In this document: one piece after another, positions 47,010-58,711 of the stretch | Layout: the number at the start of each line of letters is the position of its first letter | How positions within the stretch are numbered: position 1 is the stretch's first letter | Assembly: GCA_003999685.1 (NCBI GenBank) | Contig: CP021223.1 | Location: 2,790,001 to 2,854,000 of the forward strand | DNA from: Taiwanofungus camphoratus | Taxonomy: Eukaryota > Basidiomycota > Agaricomycetes > Polyporales > Taiwanofungaceae | Direction: 5' to 3' | DNA length: 64,000 nucleotides | Position numbers and translations under genes: made by a program | The notes under the pieces: generated by a model | The model's input: only the letters and a program-made list of their open reading frames with translations | What the model was told of the DNA's origin: nothing | Databases searched by the model: none

Positions 47010-49744
47010 TCTCTTACAACGCGTATCTATCACGTGCATCTTGAACGAATCTCCTGTCCGTTGCGGCCGCCATGTGTGATCCCAATGCCAACACACATCA
47101 GTCCCCGGGTCGCCGCAACTGCCGTATGCCTCCAATGGCCTTGCACGAGATGCATATATGTTTCGTTCATCTGACCATCTTTACCGAATCTCCCATATGC
47201 TTTCTGAGGCTGCTGTGGTGCTTCCAGACACTTATCACAAGTGTCATGGCGATGCTCATTCCGTATGTCGACTGTTCACATGGTGCTTCAGCACTCTGCA
47301 AGATGGTTCATATGCTCGACTCTCTACCTTCGTGCATCAGTCCCACTAACCTGTAAAGCCCAAAGCACCGTCATAGTTCTTCACTGTTGGCCGCCTGCTC
47401 CCTTGATTTTCCGATGGTGCGTAGCTTCTTGTTCTGATGCTCCATGACGCCAGCGTCAGAGCCGCTCCGAGTCTCCTTGGTGCTGTGCTGCCGGTGCACT
47501 AGGATTTGCATCCCACGCCTTTAGGCCTGCAGACTTGAAGTGAGGAGGTCGCGACCGCCGCTGCACAGGCCTTCATGTCATGAAAGCGAGCGCAACAATT
47601 CTGGATGTCGTGCCCATCCGCGCTCTCGTGCCTCTATCGGCGTTTGTCTCTTCGTCTCAGTGCCATGCTGTACATGTGCCTCACGTCATGATCGAAACAA
47701 GTTCCTCCATGGAGCAACCTTCGTTCGCAGTCGCTGGTTCACTGCCATCATCTGGGACCTGTGCTATTTAATCTTACCCTTTGACTGCACCGCGCTATGC
47801 GGCGACGTGCTGTCCGCATACATCTGCCAGAACACTTGTCGGCGCCCTATCTCATCATATACGTGCCGTAAAGGCTCCCTCGGCCATGCTTAACCTTCTG
47901 TCAGACCGGAGTTTGATTGTAGTCCGTTTCTGGCTCCGAGCGAGCGAATCTAGGACCCCCGAATAGAGGTGGGGAGGCGACGTCCCAATCTGCCCAATTT
48001 TGACCAAAAACAGTCCGACAGTAGATATTTTTTTTGTCTAAAACACTTGGATTTTTCATAGCCTCGTGCTTATTTTCTAAAATTCGTATGGATGCCACCT
48101 CAGGCCTCCATTTTGCCCCAATTCATCTGGATACCCAAAACCAGCCTATTTGGGCTCGAATTTTCATATGGACTGTCTGTCCTAGCATCCCCTTCGCCTG
48201 GATTCCATCTAGATACAGAATAAGGTCATTCTGGCTTTCCGTGTTGTTCTCAGGCTTTACAACCCTGCATTTCTTCACTGTGGTGGGAACAGAAACAATG
48301 ACGTACTGCTTTTGCGCTCAGTTATCCAATGTGGATGATTTGGCTGAAGCACTGACACTGATGAGCGGAGATTTAATTAAAAGACTTCCACCTCCCAGGT
48401 ATGGAAGGCATGCTGAGTCCACGCTATCAGACATCCGGATGTCTGTCGCAACATTGCACTTGGATCTGGAACCAGGCTTCCGAGGCCTTTTGGGCCAAAA
48501 ACACTCGGACTACCCCTAGCCTAGGGGTCTCAAGATTCCAAAATTCATCCGGATGAGGGACGTCGTCTCCCCACCTATATTCGGGGGTCCTGCGAATCTG
48601 GGTACAAGACTATGAATGAATCTCCGCCGGTCCTTCTGCTTCCATTTCAGGGGCTTGGACTTGGACTTGGTCGGCCCGGAGTTCACGAAGGCGCTTTTTG
48701 AATTGCTACGTAGAATGGTGACTTGAAGGCCAAGTGGCGTTGGGCGCTTTTCATGGCACGCTGCGTCCGGGCCTGGAACTTACACTGCACTGTACCGATG
48801 AACAGGATTTGCTACATGTCTTTGCGTGTAAGCATTGTCGGATATATATGGACGCCTCCATGCACTCAATGCTATCTCGGTCCGTTGTCTGCCTCGCCGA
48901 TTCTACACCGCTCCGGTACCCTCTGAGTGACTGATTTCGTAAACGACTGCCAACTCTCGTCGTCACCCTAAGAAGTGCAAAGAGGTCAACCAATTGATCG
49001 TCTACCGGATGTGGTCCAAGAGAATATCATCACGACGGGGCCCACAATCAATGACCTGGAAAATTTTGTACACCTGCCGGCATCGCGTCTTGCTTGAAAT
49101 GTCTATTCTCGCTGGTCGTTCCATCCTTTAATTTCATCGCTTCCTAGGTTTCTCTCAATAGCTGGGTCGTTCTCACCCACTACGTTCCCTTCCATCATGG
49201 GCAGGAACATCGGCAGGAACGTCACGATGACAATGGTGGGCATCTTCTCGCGGAAATTGTATGTACTTATCCAATTTCCAACTCGAGGCCGCGCACATCC
49301 GGGACTGTCCATCGGGTGGCTTGCCCCCCTTCAATCAGCGTGTCGTGTCCTCTGCCCTGCGGCGCGTGTAGCTGACTGATTTGGCTGTCTATTTTCCGCT
49401 TTGCGAAACATCGAGGAACGTGTTGGTCCTGTTTTGACATTTCTGGGTGCAGAAGTCTCGTTTCAGCTCTCAGGAACTGTTTCAATCGCGCTGTCTTCGT
49501 CTGCACCCCTGGGCTCATCCTCCTAATCTAGAAGCTTCGTCACCGCGGTCAGCATTGCCAATTGTAGATCTACTCAATACATTGCCTCTATATCACATAC
49601 ATACATTTGGATCCCCATAGCAATGCCCTTCCCATGACGCCTCGAGGCAAGGCGGCAACCAGCTGGCCGCCTTCCTCTCGAATCATATCTCATATCCAAA
49701 TCCAATACTCCCTATCGCAGCACCGGCCCCTCCCCGCTGCAACG
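47010..49744. other. Intergenic region hosting a hAT-type MITE
   Basis: Besides the 640-bp MITE at 47952-48591, no gene is supported. Short plus-strand frames at 47072-47447 and 48723-48934 lack motifs and splice support. Confidence 0.4.
47952..48591. mobile_element. hAT-type MITE, 640 bp, 8-bp target duplication
   Basis: The terminal inverted repeats are about 35 bp (33 of 35 positions match), beginning AGGACCCCCGAATA. The element is flanked by an exact 8-bp direct repeat, GCGAATCT, at 47944-47951 and 48592-48599. An 8-bp duplication with short inverted ends is the hallmark of the hAT superfamily. The interior has no transposase. A 161-codon frame at 48034-48519 shows no hAT domain, so the element is non-autonomous. 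The intact duplication and near-identical ends suggest a fairly recent insertion. Confidence 0.92.
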
Positions 49745-50822
49745 CTATTTTCCCCCATCAAGCACCTGCGCATCCTCAACGAAACGCCTCAACACCTTGA
49801 CGTCCTCGCCCCCGGCCCCCTGCTGCTCCTCCGCCAGCGCATGCGCGACGCGCTCGTACAGCTGCGCGAGTCCCGCGTGGACCTGGCCCTCGCTGCCGCC
49901 GACGAACGCGGAGATCTCGTCCATCTCGCCGACCCAGCGATATGCCTTTGGGAGCATGTCGGGGATGCCGCGCGTGAGGCGCGCGAGGATCGCGGGCTGC
50001 GAAGCGTGTAGCTCGTGTAGGAGCGCCTGCGCCGTGGCAGGCGAGGAGGCATGTGCGGCTGGAGTGCATGTGAGGAATTGTCTGCATGACTGCCGTTTAG
50101 TATGTTAAGGGCACGCACGCACCGAGTATCATGGTCGTGCACAGGCCTGTGATGCCTTTCGTTATGCCCTGTACGTAGAATGTCAGCCAGCACGACCTCT
50201 CCAGCAAATACAAGCTCCTCCCACTCACCGCATAAGACATTTTCAGCGCACTCGCGTCCCCGACGCCCGCGCCCTCCCCGCGCAGCGGCGAAACATTCAG
50301 GCCCCACTGCCGCAGTCCTGTAAAGCCCTCCAGCACATCGGCGTCACCCGGCGCCGCCGACGCGTAGAACACAGGGTCGTACCCCGCGTGCGGCGGCCCG
50401 CCGATGATGCCCGCGTCCACAAGGCGGACCGCACTGCCCGCGAACAGCGCCGCGATGCGCCGTACCGTCTCCGGGTTCACCGCGTTGCAGTCCGCGAACG
50501 CAGTGCGCAGGGCGCGTGGCCCCTCCGCCTGGGGAGTGGATGCAGGTGCAGACGCGGACGCGGCGTGCGCATCCCTGAAGCGCGTCGCGAACGCGAGGGC
50601 CTCGCTCGGCGGGAGGATGCTGAGCACCCACCGCGCGCGGGCGGCGAGCTCGGGGAGCGGCACGTCGCGCATGCCCGCAGCGGCTGCGCGCGCGCGCGTC
50701 GCGGCAGAGCGGCCGTCGAGGTTCGTGAGCACGGTGCAGCCGGCGGTGGACAGCCGGCGAGCGACGGCGGAGCCCATCGCGCCGGCGGCGACGATGGCGA
50801 GTGTGGGGGCGGGCGTGGACAT
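49745..50822 (-). CDS. NAD(P)-binding 6-phosphogluconate dehydrogenase-like protein with DUF1932
   Basis: Three exons (50822-50229, 50168-50123, 50058-49745) give 317 aa. The N-terminal Rossmann domain opens TLAIVAAGAMGSAVARRLS, where the usual first Gly of G-X-G-X-X-G is Ala. It contains WVLSILPPSEA and CNAVNPETVRRIAA. LVDAGIIGGPPHAGYDPVFY matches the substrate-loop region of this dehydrogenase family. The C-terminal helical part (ALKMSYAGITKGITGLCTTM, LARLTRGIPDMLPKAYRW) corresponds to the DUF1932 domain. It probably oxidises or reduces a small hydroxy acid with NAD(P). The substrate is not known. No targeting signal is evident. It is transcribed in the same direction as, and 335 bp downstream of, the ComA-like gene. 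Confidence 0.88.
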
Positions 50823-51157
50823 TGGTTTTGCTGCTGGCTTTTTGCGAATGGATTGGGTGCTGGGAGGACGTTGTAAGTGGAGCCAGCTTCGAGATAGCGC
50901 CGTGTTGGACGCCGGCGATAAGTGGAGGTCATGGGCTCAGCAACTTTATTGTTATAGGACCCTGAGTAAGCGTTATAGAACACGGTAGGGACGTGATACA
51001 GGGCGATGTCCATGCTCGTATTGAATAGATACCAACTCTATGATATGATACAAGGTACAACAGTGCAACTACGTGGCTGTGAATTAGTATGTGGTTACGA
51101 TATGCAATACATTCTTCATCTAGTCTCCTTCCCTCTGCATCCTTCTCATGGGAGCGC
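50823..51157. other. Spacer between two minus-strand genes
   Basis: This 335-bp stretch holds the 3' end region of the ComA-like gene and the promoter of the dehydrogenase-like gene. No element is recognised. Confidence 0.4.
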
Positions 51158-52410
51158 TCACTCGCTCTTCCTCGGCCTCCCCCGGTGCTCCTCCGCGCCG
51201 TCGAACGTCACCACTCTCGCGAACGTGCCCCCCGTGCCCCAAATCCCCCGCCGCAAGCACGCCAACTGCGCGATCTGCGAGTGGTCGATAAACAGGTTCG
51301 CCCGCGCGCCCTGCGTCTGCACGTGGTACGCGAACACGTCCGGTTCCGCTGCCTCAAACCTAAGTGGGGGGGGCAAGTGAGACGTAGCGGACGGGACGGC
51401 AGGGTGTAGAGGACGCACATGATCTTGTCGCGCGGGAGCGCAGACGTGATCGCCGAGATCACGTCCGTGCGCCAGCTCTTCACGTTCTCCGTGATGCCCT
51501 CGCTCTCGATCATGATCATCTGGCGAGAAAACGAGGTGCGTCAGCAGGCTAGTATCGTGGTAGCCAGTGCAGAACGGACGTGCGCGCCGGCCTGGAGGAA
51601 CGTGTTCGCGCGGTCGATCAGCCATTTCGGATCGCGCGTCCCCGCGGACTCGAGTTCCTCAACGGACGCATCGCCGCCTGCGCCCCACCTGCAGCCGTCA
51701 GTAAGTGATGGGCAAGAACGGCAGTGATGGAGCGCGGAACGCACTGGATGCCGACCTCGGGCTTTGGCTTGAGCCCGTGCGCGGCGGTGAATTCGACAAG
51801 CGAGGCCCAGTCCTCGGTCGGGATGGACAGGAAACCGGAGGACAGCTCCAGCACGTCGAAGCTGGGCGGACTACCTTAGAGCGTCCAGTAGAAGGGATGG
51901 CTCAGCGACGCACCCCATGTTCTTGCACGCTGTGAGGTACTTGGAGATAACGTGTTTATCCCCGCCCGAGGCAGACAGGACGCGCTCGATGTACCCGCCC
52001 GTGCTCACGTAGCAGCCTGCAGAGTGGCATCAGCGCCATCAGTGCCATCAGTGCGCCATTCGGACACGCGACGCACCGTGCTTGTGGGCGGTATCGATGA
52101 GCGCGCGGAGACGGTCCTCGGGCATGAGCGAGAAGGAGCCGCCGGCGAACTTGACGCCGTCGACGTACTCGCCCCAGTCGCCGAGCAGCTCGTCGAGGTA
52201 CGTGCGCGTGACGGGCGCGTAGTATGGCCCGCGGATCTCGGTGAGGCCCTTCTCGCGCGGCTTGGGGTCGAGTGAGTTGGCGGGCAGGAAGGCGAACGGG
52301 TGTGATTGAGGGTGCGAGAGGCTTGCGCGGGGGACGGTCGTAGAGAGCAGGCGCGCAGACTGCAGTGGGCGGGTGTGTGGGAGGGCCCGACGGAGGGTTT
52401 GGCAGAGCAT
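51158..52410 (-). CDS. ComA/HSA32-like (phosphosulfolactate synthase family) protein, probably mitochondrial
   Basis: Six exons (52410-52077, 52016-51914, 51861-51745, 51688-51580, 51519-51419, 51359-51158) give 321 aa. Residues 1-35 are rich in Arg, Leu and Ser with no acidic residue (MLCQTLRRALPHTRPLQSAR), like a mitochondrial presequence. The TIM-barrel body carries EIRGPYYAP, DGVKFAGGSFSLMPEDRLR, VSTGGYIERVL, DVLELSSGFLSIP, KPEVGIQWGAGGD, MIMIESEGITENV and FIDHSQIAQLACLRRGIWG. These blocks match the phosphosulfolactate synthase / HSA32 family. In archaea the enzyme adds sulfite to phosphoenolpyruvate for coenzyme M. The plant homologue HSA32 works in heat-stress memory. The fungal role is unknown, since fungi make no coenzyme M. 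Confidence 0.85.
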
Positions 52411-53540
52411 TGTGGTAGGTTTCAGGAGGGTCGTGGATACGAGAATAGGATGTTGAAGAAGGGCTTGCTTGTAGTATATAGCGTGGTGCTGGTAAAGGTT
52501 GGCTCGCCGTCTCCAATGTTATGGAGTTGACGTTCTGCCCGAACCCACTGCGAGTTCATGCGTGACGTCAGCGCCGCAAGTTGGCCCACCCGTCCCAGTG
52601 ATGGCAGCCACCCAGTCGGGGAACCACGGACGTCTCTGATGATGTATCGCCGGACAGTGTTTGGGTTTGGTGGGAGGACCGGGGATAATACCGTCAGGCA
52701 AAGCGTGCTTTTCTAGCGAATGACTTGTCAGTGATCGCGATGACCCAAATCCAAATCCTGCAGCCAGGTTTTTGCTCGCTTAGCCGCACCTCGTCCAGAG
52801 AAAGTGTTAGAATGGTTGCCCAGAGCAAGGTCATTACGCTTGTGAACATCAGTGAACTCGGCGCTACTGATGGAAATCGCTCGTCATTCGTGTATTATCG
52901 CCGTTTCACATCACATCCCGATCTCTTCCTTCACGCAACGTTGTCGTATTGTTCGGAGTTCACCAAATTGTTCCCAGCTGAAGGTTGGAAGGAAATGAGT
53001 GGAACAGAACCAGCTGTCAATCAAGATCAATCCCGTTTCCATTAGAGCCAGAGCGTGATTATCTCGAGCCTTAGGCTTTGGGGATAGCGGGATTGATTCA
53101 ATAGGCTCTCAAGACCAGCAGTCAGATAACAGACCCTCGAGATTGCTGCCATCAGCTCGATGAAACACGTTCACATCTATATTGGATGCGCTTGCAATAT
53201 TACCAGACTTATCGAAGCGAAGAGACGAATGAGAGGTACTGTTCTTTGCACTGGTGCAAACTGAGGTAGTTCCGTGCAGACTGAGTTCTCGCTGGGACAT
53301 AGGGAAGACCGGTGAGCCCATGATTGTGCATCGACTCTTTGCCCGCGCGCTCGGCTGTGGGTCGATGTCACTCGATGAGACGATGGCCATCACCAGCGTC
53401 TATCTCTATATCTAACCCTAACCCTCCTTACACAGAGTCTTCATGCGGTCACTCAGTCCAAGCTGCACCGTCGCTGCCGTTGAAGTTCACACTGTCAAGG
53501 TACGACGTCCCAATGTTTATGACCGGAAGGGAATACTGTA

Positions 53541-54243
53541 CTAGCACGACCATAGGTTCAGTCACGCGTCACAGGGCCCCTTGAACTAGGCAGTTAGTTC
53601 AAATGTCACACGTCCCAAGGGGGTCTGAACTAGGGTCCGAACCATTAGTCACACAGGCGAAAAACACTGTTTCCTAGCTGTTCAGCCTTCAGTTGAGACT
53701 CAAAACAGCTTGTAAACTCTAGTGGTGTCCTATAGAAGTAACAAATAAGACAATTGCAATAAAAACCACTGTAATTTTTTGTCTTTTTGCAGGTGGCTTG
53801 GATGTCTTTTGGAGCCTGTTTGCAAACAGTTTTGCAAAGGCTTCCAGCTCCTTAATGGCATTACACAGATATGTTGAGAAAGCTGCTCACTCATCTTGAT
53901 CTATGGTTGCATTTCAGGTACCAAAGTCATGCTCAGCGGCAGAGAGTAAGTCTGTATTGTTCAAGTGTGGCTTGTGAATTACTATATACATAAGTTGGAT
54001 CTCATGATTTATGCTGTTTTTCTGAACATTTTGCTAAGTGACCTGCGGTTGCTAGCTCAATATTCAATTGCAAAAGCAGGCGTCACACCAGCTTAGGACG
54101 GTCCTTAGGTCCTTAGTTCAGTCACAAATGTGTCACACCTACACTTGAACTGAACTAAGGGCTCTGTCCTGCGTCACATGGGCCCTTGAACTAGAAAAAA
54201 TGTGGTTCAAGGGTGTCACACGTCACACCTATGGTCGTGCCAG
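53541..54243. mobile_element. MITE, TA target site, 703 bp (copy 2)
   Basis: The inverted ends begin CTAGCACGACCATAGG (left) and CTGGCACGACCATAGG (right, reverse strand). TA flanks both sides at 53539-53540 and 54244-54245, within an 8-bp palindrome (CTGTACAG) split by the insertion. Subterminal GTCACGCGTCAC and CCTTGAACTAG motifs recur. The right end matches the left end of the 244-bp copy at 12597-12840, so copy 1 is a shortened derivative or both come from a larger parent. There is no transposase. The interior is AT-rich. Confidence 0.88.
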
Positions 54244-54579
54244 TACAGTAGTTACACCTTCTTCCATGATGACTCTAACAGATCTCTGGAACACAGGCTG
54301 GTCCAGGAGGCTTGAATGGAGCAATGTTTATATGTTCTTATACTACTGCGTTCATTATTGCATATACACTATCAGGTTTAATTTTGAATAGAGTCCGACG
54401 CTTCCCTGTTTTGCCCTTCCGCGCTGTCCTTCTGCGCAATCATTCTGTCTCCCAGGAACATGTTGTACGTACTCTGTAACATCGGACCACTTACAGTGGA
54501 ATCAGTTTCTCTCAGACAGTCCACTTGTAATTAGGGCATGCTTCAGGCTATGCTCGGATGGCTCTAGGTCGACAAAACT

Positions 54580-54720
54580 TTAGCTTCCTGGGGTGGGCTC
54601 GACGCGGTCGATGCTTACGGTCTTGGTTCTTCCTCCCGCTTTCAATTTGATGTTTGGATTTCGCCAGACACGGATGATGGCCAAGCTCCTCTTTGCGAAG
54701 TACATATCCCTCATTGCAAG
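54580..54720 (-). mobile_element. Possible Ty3/gypsy integrase C-terminal relic
   Basis: The minus-strand frame reads IIRVWRNPNIKLKAGGRTK, then TVSIDRVEPTPGS and a stop. A GRxKTVSIDRxxPA block close to the end is typical of the integrase tail of fungal Ty3/gypsy polyproteins. No reverse transcriptase, RNase H or long terminal repeat was recognised nearby, so this is at most a short remnant, or chance similarity. Confidence 0.3.
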
Positions 54721-57700
54721 AGATATCAAGTGACTGGCATCCGACACACGAATTAAAACCTTTCCCCGCCTTCTTGCTGTCATCCATGGAAGGCATGATG
54801 AGGGGGTTGATGACCAAGGCTCTAATTGTGTTTCAGACGAACCTTGTTGCAAGAGGGCGGTGGCCAACCGGCGCGATGATCGCAGCGATCGAGACGTGAC
54901 TGCTCCGCAGGCGATGATAGACGGATATATCTGCTTACGACCACAGCGGCGGACAGCGACAGCCAAGAAGTGGCGATGACAGACTCTAGGCGGCCTCGTT
55001 TTGCAGATGCGGAAGACCAGGCTTTTCCGCTCGCTGCGTTTTGTTGTACCTCCGGTAGGAGATCATCGCAGGACCTCCAGCTTATCTCTCTGTACCAAGG
55101 TTTATGCTCACGTCCGAATGTCGTCCATTCGTTCCTGTTGACTTTCTTCTGCTGTTCTTTCAAAGTTTGGCCTTCCTCATTCCGAAGAGAAAATCGATTG
55201 TTTTGCGCTTACAGAATTTGATTGGAAGGTGTTATTGATGAAGCATGGTCTAGTGGTGGTCCTGTCTCATATTTCTATGCTCATTCCTGGCGAACCTTGG
55301 ACGGTTAATAAATTGGCACTTGTGGGCCTGCGTTGTGCCATCGTGGGATTCAATCTTGATAAGGGTCTACCGAACCCATGTGACAGGATATATCCCAGTT
55401 GGTCGGGAAGTGCACGCACCTTGTCGAGGCTGCTGGAGTGCTATCTAGCTGCAAAACATGGTCAGAGCCTTCCTTGTTCTACGTCGCTTCAAGGACAGGT
55501 CCATCGACCTACGGGGCCGGACGACGACACTAGTTAGGAATACAAATCAACGTGCGCCATTCTCCGTGTACTCGATGCAACTTTGTCACCTCTGTAAAAT
55601 TTGTATGGCCGTTCTTCTTGTGAATTTGAAGCATACCGGATATCGCTTGAGGATCCGGTGATGGAGCCCCGCCCAGGTTCCACGAGAATTATGGTTTGAC
55701 CACACGGACTCGAAATTAATTTTACATCTGTGGTTCCAGTGGTACTGAATTCTATCGCGAACTGTGCCTAACGCATGACGGACTGAATGCAGATGTAGAC
55801 TGCAGTTGTGTCGTGCCGAAACCCCGAGGGGACTTCAGTTGTTGTCCGGCGCTGGGACCGGGAAACGCGGGTTCGCAAGGGTGTAAAACACTGTCCGTCT
55901 CTGGGATAGCGTTGATGCCCTATCGGCATCTCACTGTATGCGGCAGCGTATTCCGTCGCTGACCAGCCGTGATTCATACGCAGACGTGTTGATGGTGAAG
56001 TTTCCGCGAAGTTTGCTTGTCGCGATAGCGCGGGTCCGGCCGGGAATGTGGTAGAGAAGAGTATTGTGGATAGTTACCCTTTGTGAGTTGAGGGTACTAA
56101 GGACACATGCAGCGGGCTCAATACGGAAAAAGAGGTATTTACGCTAGGTTTAAGCATAAGTCCTGGTGTAATAAGTTGTTGATTCGCCTTAGTACACCAT
56201 CTGGACATGAACTCTTGAGTCAACATCTGTCGACGATGGTGTCCAAATTCGTCACTTGACTGCTTGCGTTTCCCTTTGGTCATATACGTGAATGAACCAA
56301 TCTATATGTAGTTGATGTAAACGTGGGTTAATCGAGGACGACGATTAGCTCCTTCATATATGCGGGGCACCTATTAACCCACGATAAGTCGAATTAAAGA
56401 GATGGAACAAAATTCTTGAAGGTCAGGAATCAAGTAAGGCATGAATAGCGAGATGAGTCAATCAATCCGGCTGAACAAATGGTATCGTGTCAGTGCACTG
56501 GTAAGAAATACCGTGGGTGACCATATTTGGCTGCAATTTACGTCTCGGCGCACCTCTGGGATAAGGGGACACCGACACATATGCACGTTCCCACTTCACA
56601 TCAGGCTTGTTAACGGCCCAGAATAGGGATCGACCAAGAATGACTCCTGCATGAGGTACACAATTTAGCGATAACCTACAAGCTGCATCCAATTTACCTA
56701 GATGGGGCCTGCAGCACAAGCCTGAGGTGAAGCTGATGGGAGGTGCAGGGCATGTGGAGGTGTCTGTGACTTATTGCTTCAGATACACTAGACAACAACC
56801 GCTTTCCAAACGAGAAGGTCACAACGGTAATGTGTGAGACAAATCCGACACCAGACATAAAAAATACGCACTGCTGTGAAAGTTGTGAAGTGATGCAGAA
56901 TAGTGGGGGCCAGCCTGAGAGATGAGACGGAGATAAAGTATACTTATAGGTAGGCGAGACCCAGAGAAGTGAAACTCGAGGCGTTCATTCGTCAATTACA
57001 CCTCTGAAACAGGGAGGTACGATATTTCTCCGCACGTAGTAATGTTGTGAACACATCCTCGGTCATTAGCAGGCTCTTGTCGGTCAGATGCTTCTAGTGC
57101 GATGTGGTTTTAAAGGGGTTCCGTCAGATGCGAGCTATGGCATCTTCCAAAACGAGGAAAACGGGCACACGCCTAAAGAATCGTATGCTGCATATGTTCA
57201 AGAACGTTCATACTAAATACAAACCCAGTCGCACGGAGCGCGTGAAGACGAAACAAAACGAACGATTATATGGTATATGTAACTAGGACGCACAATAAGC
57301 AAGATCAAGCACCTAAGTGGAGCAGAGATGGCCACGCACCATAATTCAATCATCGCCCAATTGTTATGCCGAGTCTTACAAGATGGTCTTAATTTATTCA
57401 GAATGCATGTGAGCAATCTATACACAGTGCTATAAAATGACTCTTTTGTTATTAGATAAATAGCGTCAACAGGTAAAATACCTATAAACAACATAGGCGC
57501 TACCACCGGTACACTGATAATGGTTCCGAAATACCCATTGTCATCCTGATGGACAACAAACTTCAGCTAGCACCATCATATGCTATTTCTGATCAGAACT
57601 AACAGATGCTTACAGATCAAGATGGAAATAGGAATATCCTGAGAAAGGTAGTCCTTGGCTATTTGTTTTCAACGTTGTCAATCGATGAAAGGAATCGTAA

Positions 57701-58711
57701 GTCTCCTCGCCTGCTTCCATTCAACTGGACTGACTTCTCCACGGGCTGTCGGTCACGGGTGAGCGAAAACGAAGAGTAAATCCACCGGCTGGAGTTATAC
57801 ACCCATAATCCATAGGTGATAAGAACCTAGGCTGGCGGAAGCATAAAATATCACCATCGCTGGATGATCTCCAGAACTGGATTCTGTGATACCTTGATTA
57901 CGAAATACAAAGGGAACTCAATCACGGACAGACCTCTTCTCGTATGAAAGTTATTCGTTAGAGGCGGACACACCAGCCTAAATGCAGTTCAATTCAGACA
58001 ATTTCAAAGCCACCAGTGGATACGGTCACCAGAAGCGGATCTGATACGTAGGTGAGACAATACAACGGCCACTTCTATTCTTAGTCAAAGCATTGAAGTC
58101 AATTACGAAGAGACGCCCGCCGGGCAGGTTTCGTTGTCATCCCCTGCAATATGTCGAAACCTTTAACGAAAAATAATGTCATTCCGCAATGTCAGGTGAG
58201 GCTCCCTCCGATTTTTAATTTCAGCGTAGCAAAGTCAGAGAGAATTAGTCCATTTTTTTAGTCAATTGACAAATGGGAGATAAATGAACGGGTACGAACA
58301 ATCAGTAGGACCGTGACGAGCTTGTCTATCTTAGAGCCGACATTCCACAACTAAGCCCACATTATGCGGGGTATAACGATGCTGAATATTTCAGAGTCAT
58401 TGAAACTGGAAGCTTGAAAGGTCGTTGATACCCAAAATATGATCGTGCGTGCACGTGAGACCGACTACAAAGTGCTTTCTTCACGCGCCCGCGACGGCCC
58501 TATTTCCATTGTTTTCCAGGCTGGACTCGTTCTTGGACTTCAAGTTCTTCTTTCTTCCTTTATTGAATTCTCTGCATTTTGTTGAACCCTAAGCGACACT
58601 TTGTATCTGTGTACCAGACTTCCCTCTTGGTGACGGTTACCCCTACTGAGAGCTCGTTTCGCTTTTATTCTTCGCGCAGGTCTATACGGAGAGATTCATA
58701 CTTATCTTGGA

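Larger units (their letters stand above)
52411..58711. other. Longest gene-free region (6.3 kb)
   Basis: Contains the second MITE copy (53541-54243) and a possible retroelement relic (54580-54720). Elsewhere there are only short frames without motifs, at moderate AT content. A frame at 52725-53045 (106 codons) looks partly coding-like but has no family match or splice support. The last few hundred bases are pyrimidine-rich and lead into the RhoGAP gene. Confidence 0.4.

Noticed and set aside
49789-50307. Alternative long frames inside the DUF1932 dehydrogenase gene
   Set aside because: They run through introns in other frames, and the spliced model keeps the Rossmann and DUF1932 motifs in phase.
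53411-53425. Telomere-like CTAACCCTAACCCT
   Set aside because: Only two units and no longer array. This is expected by chance and not evidence of a chromosome end.
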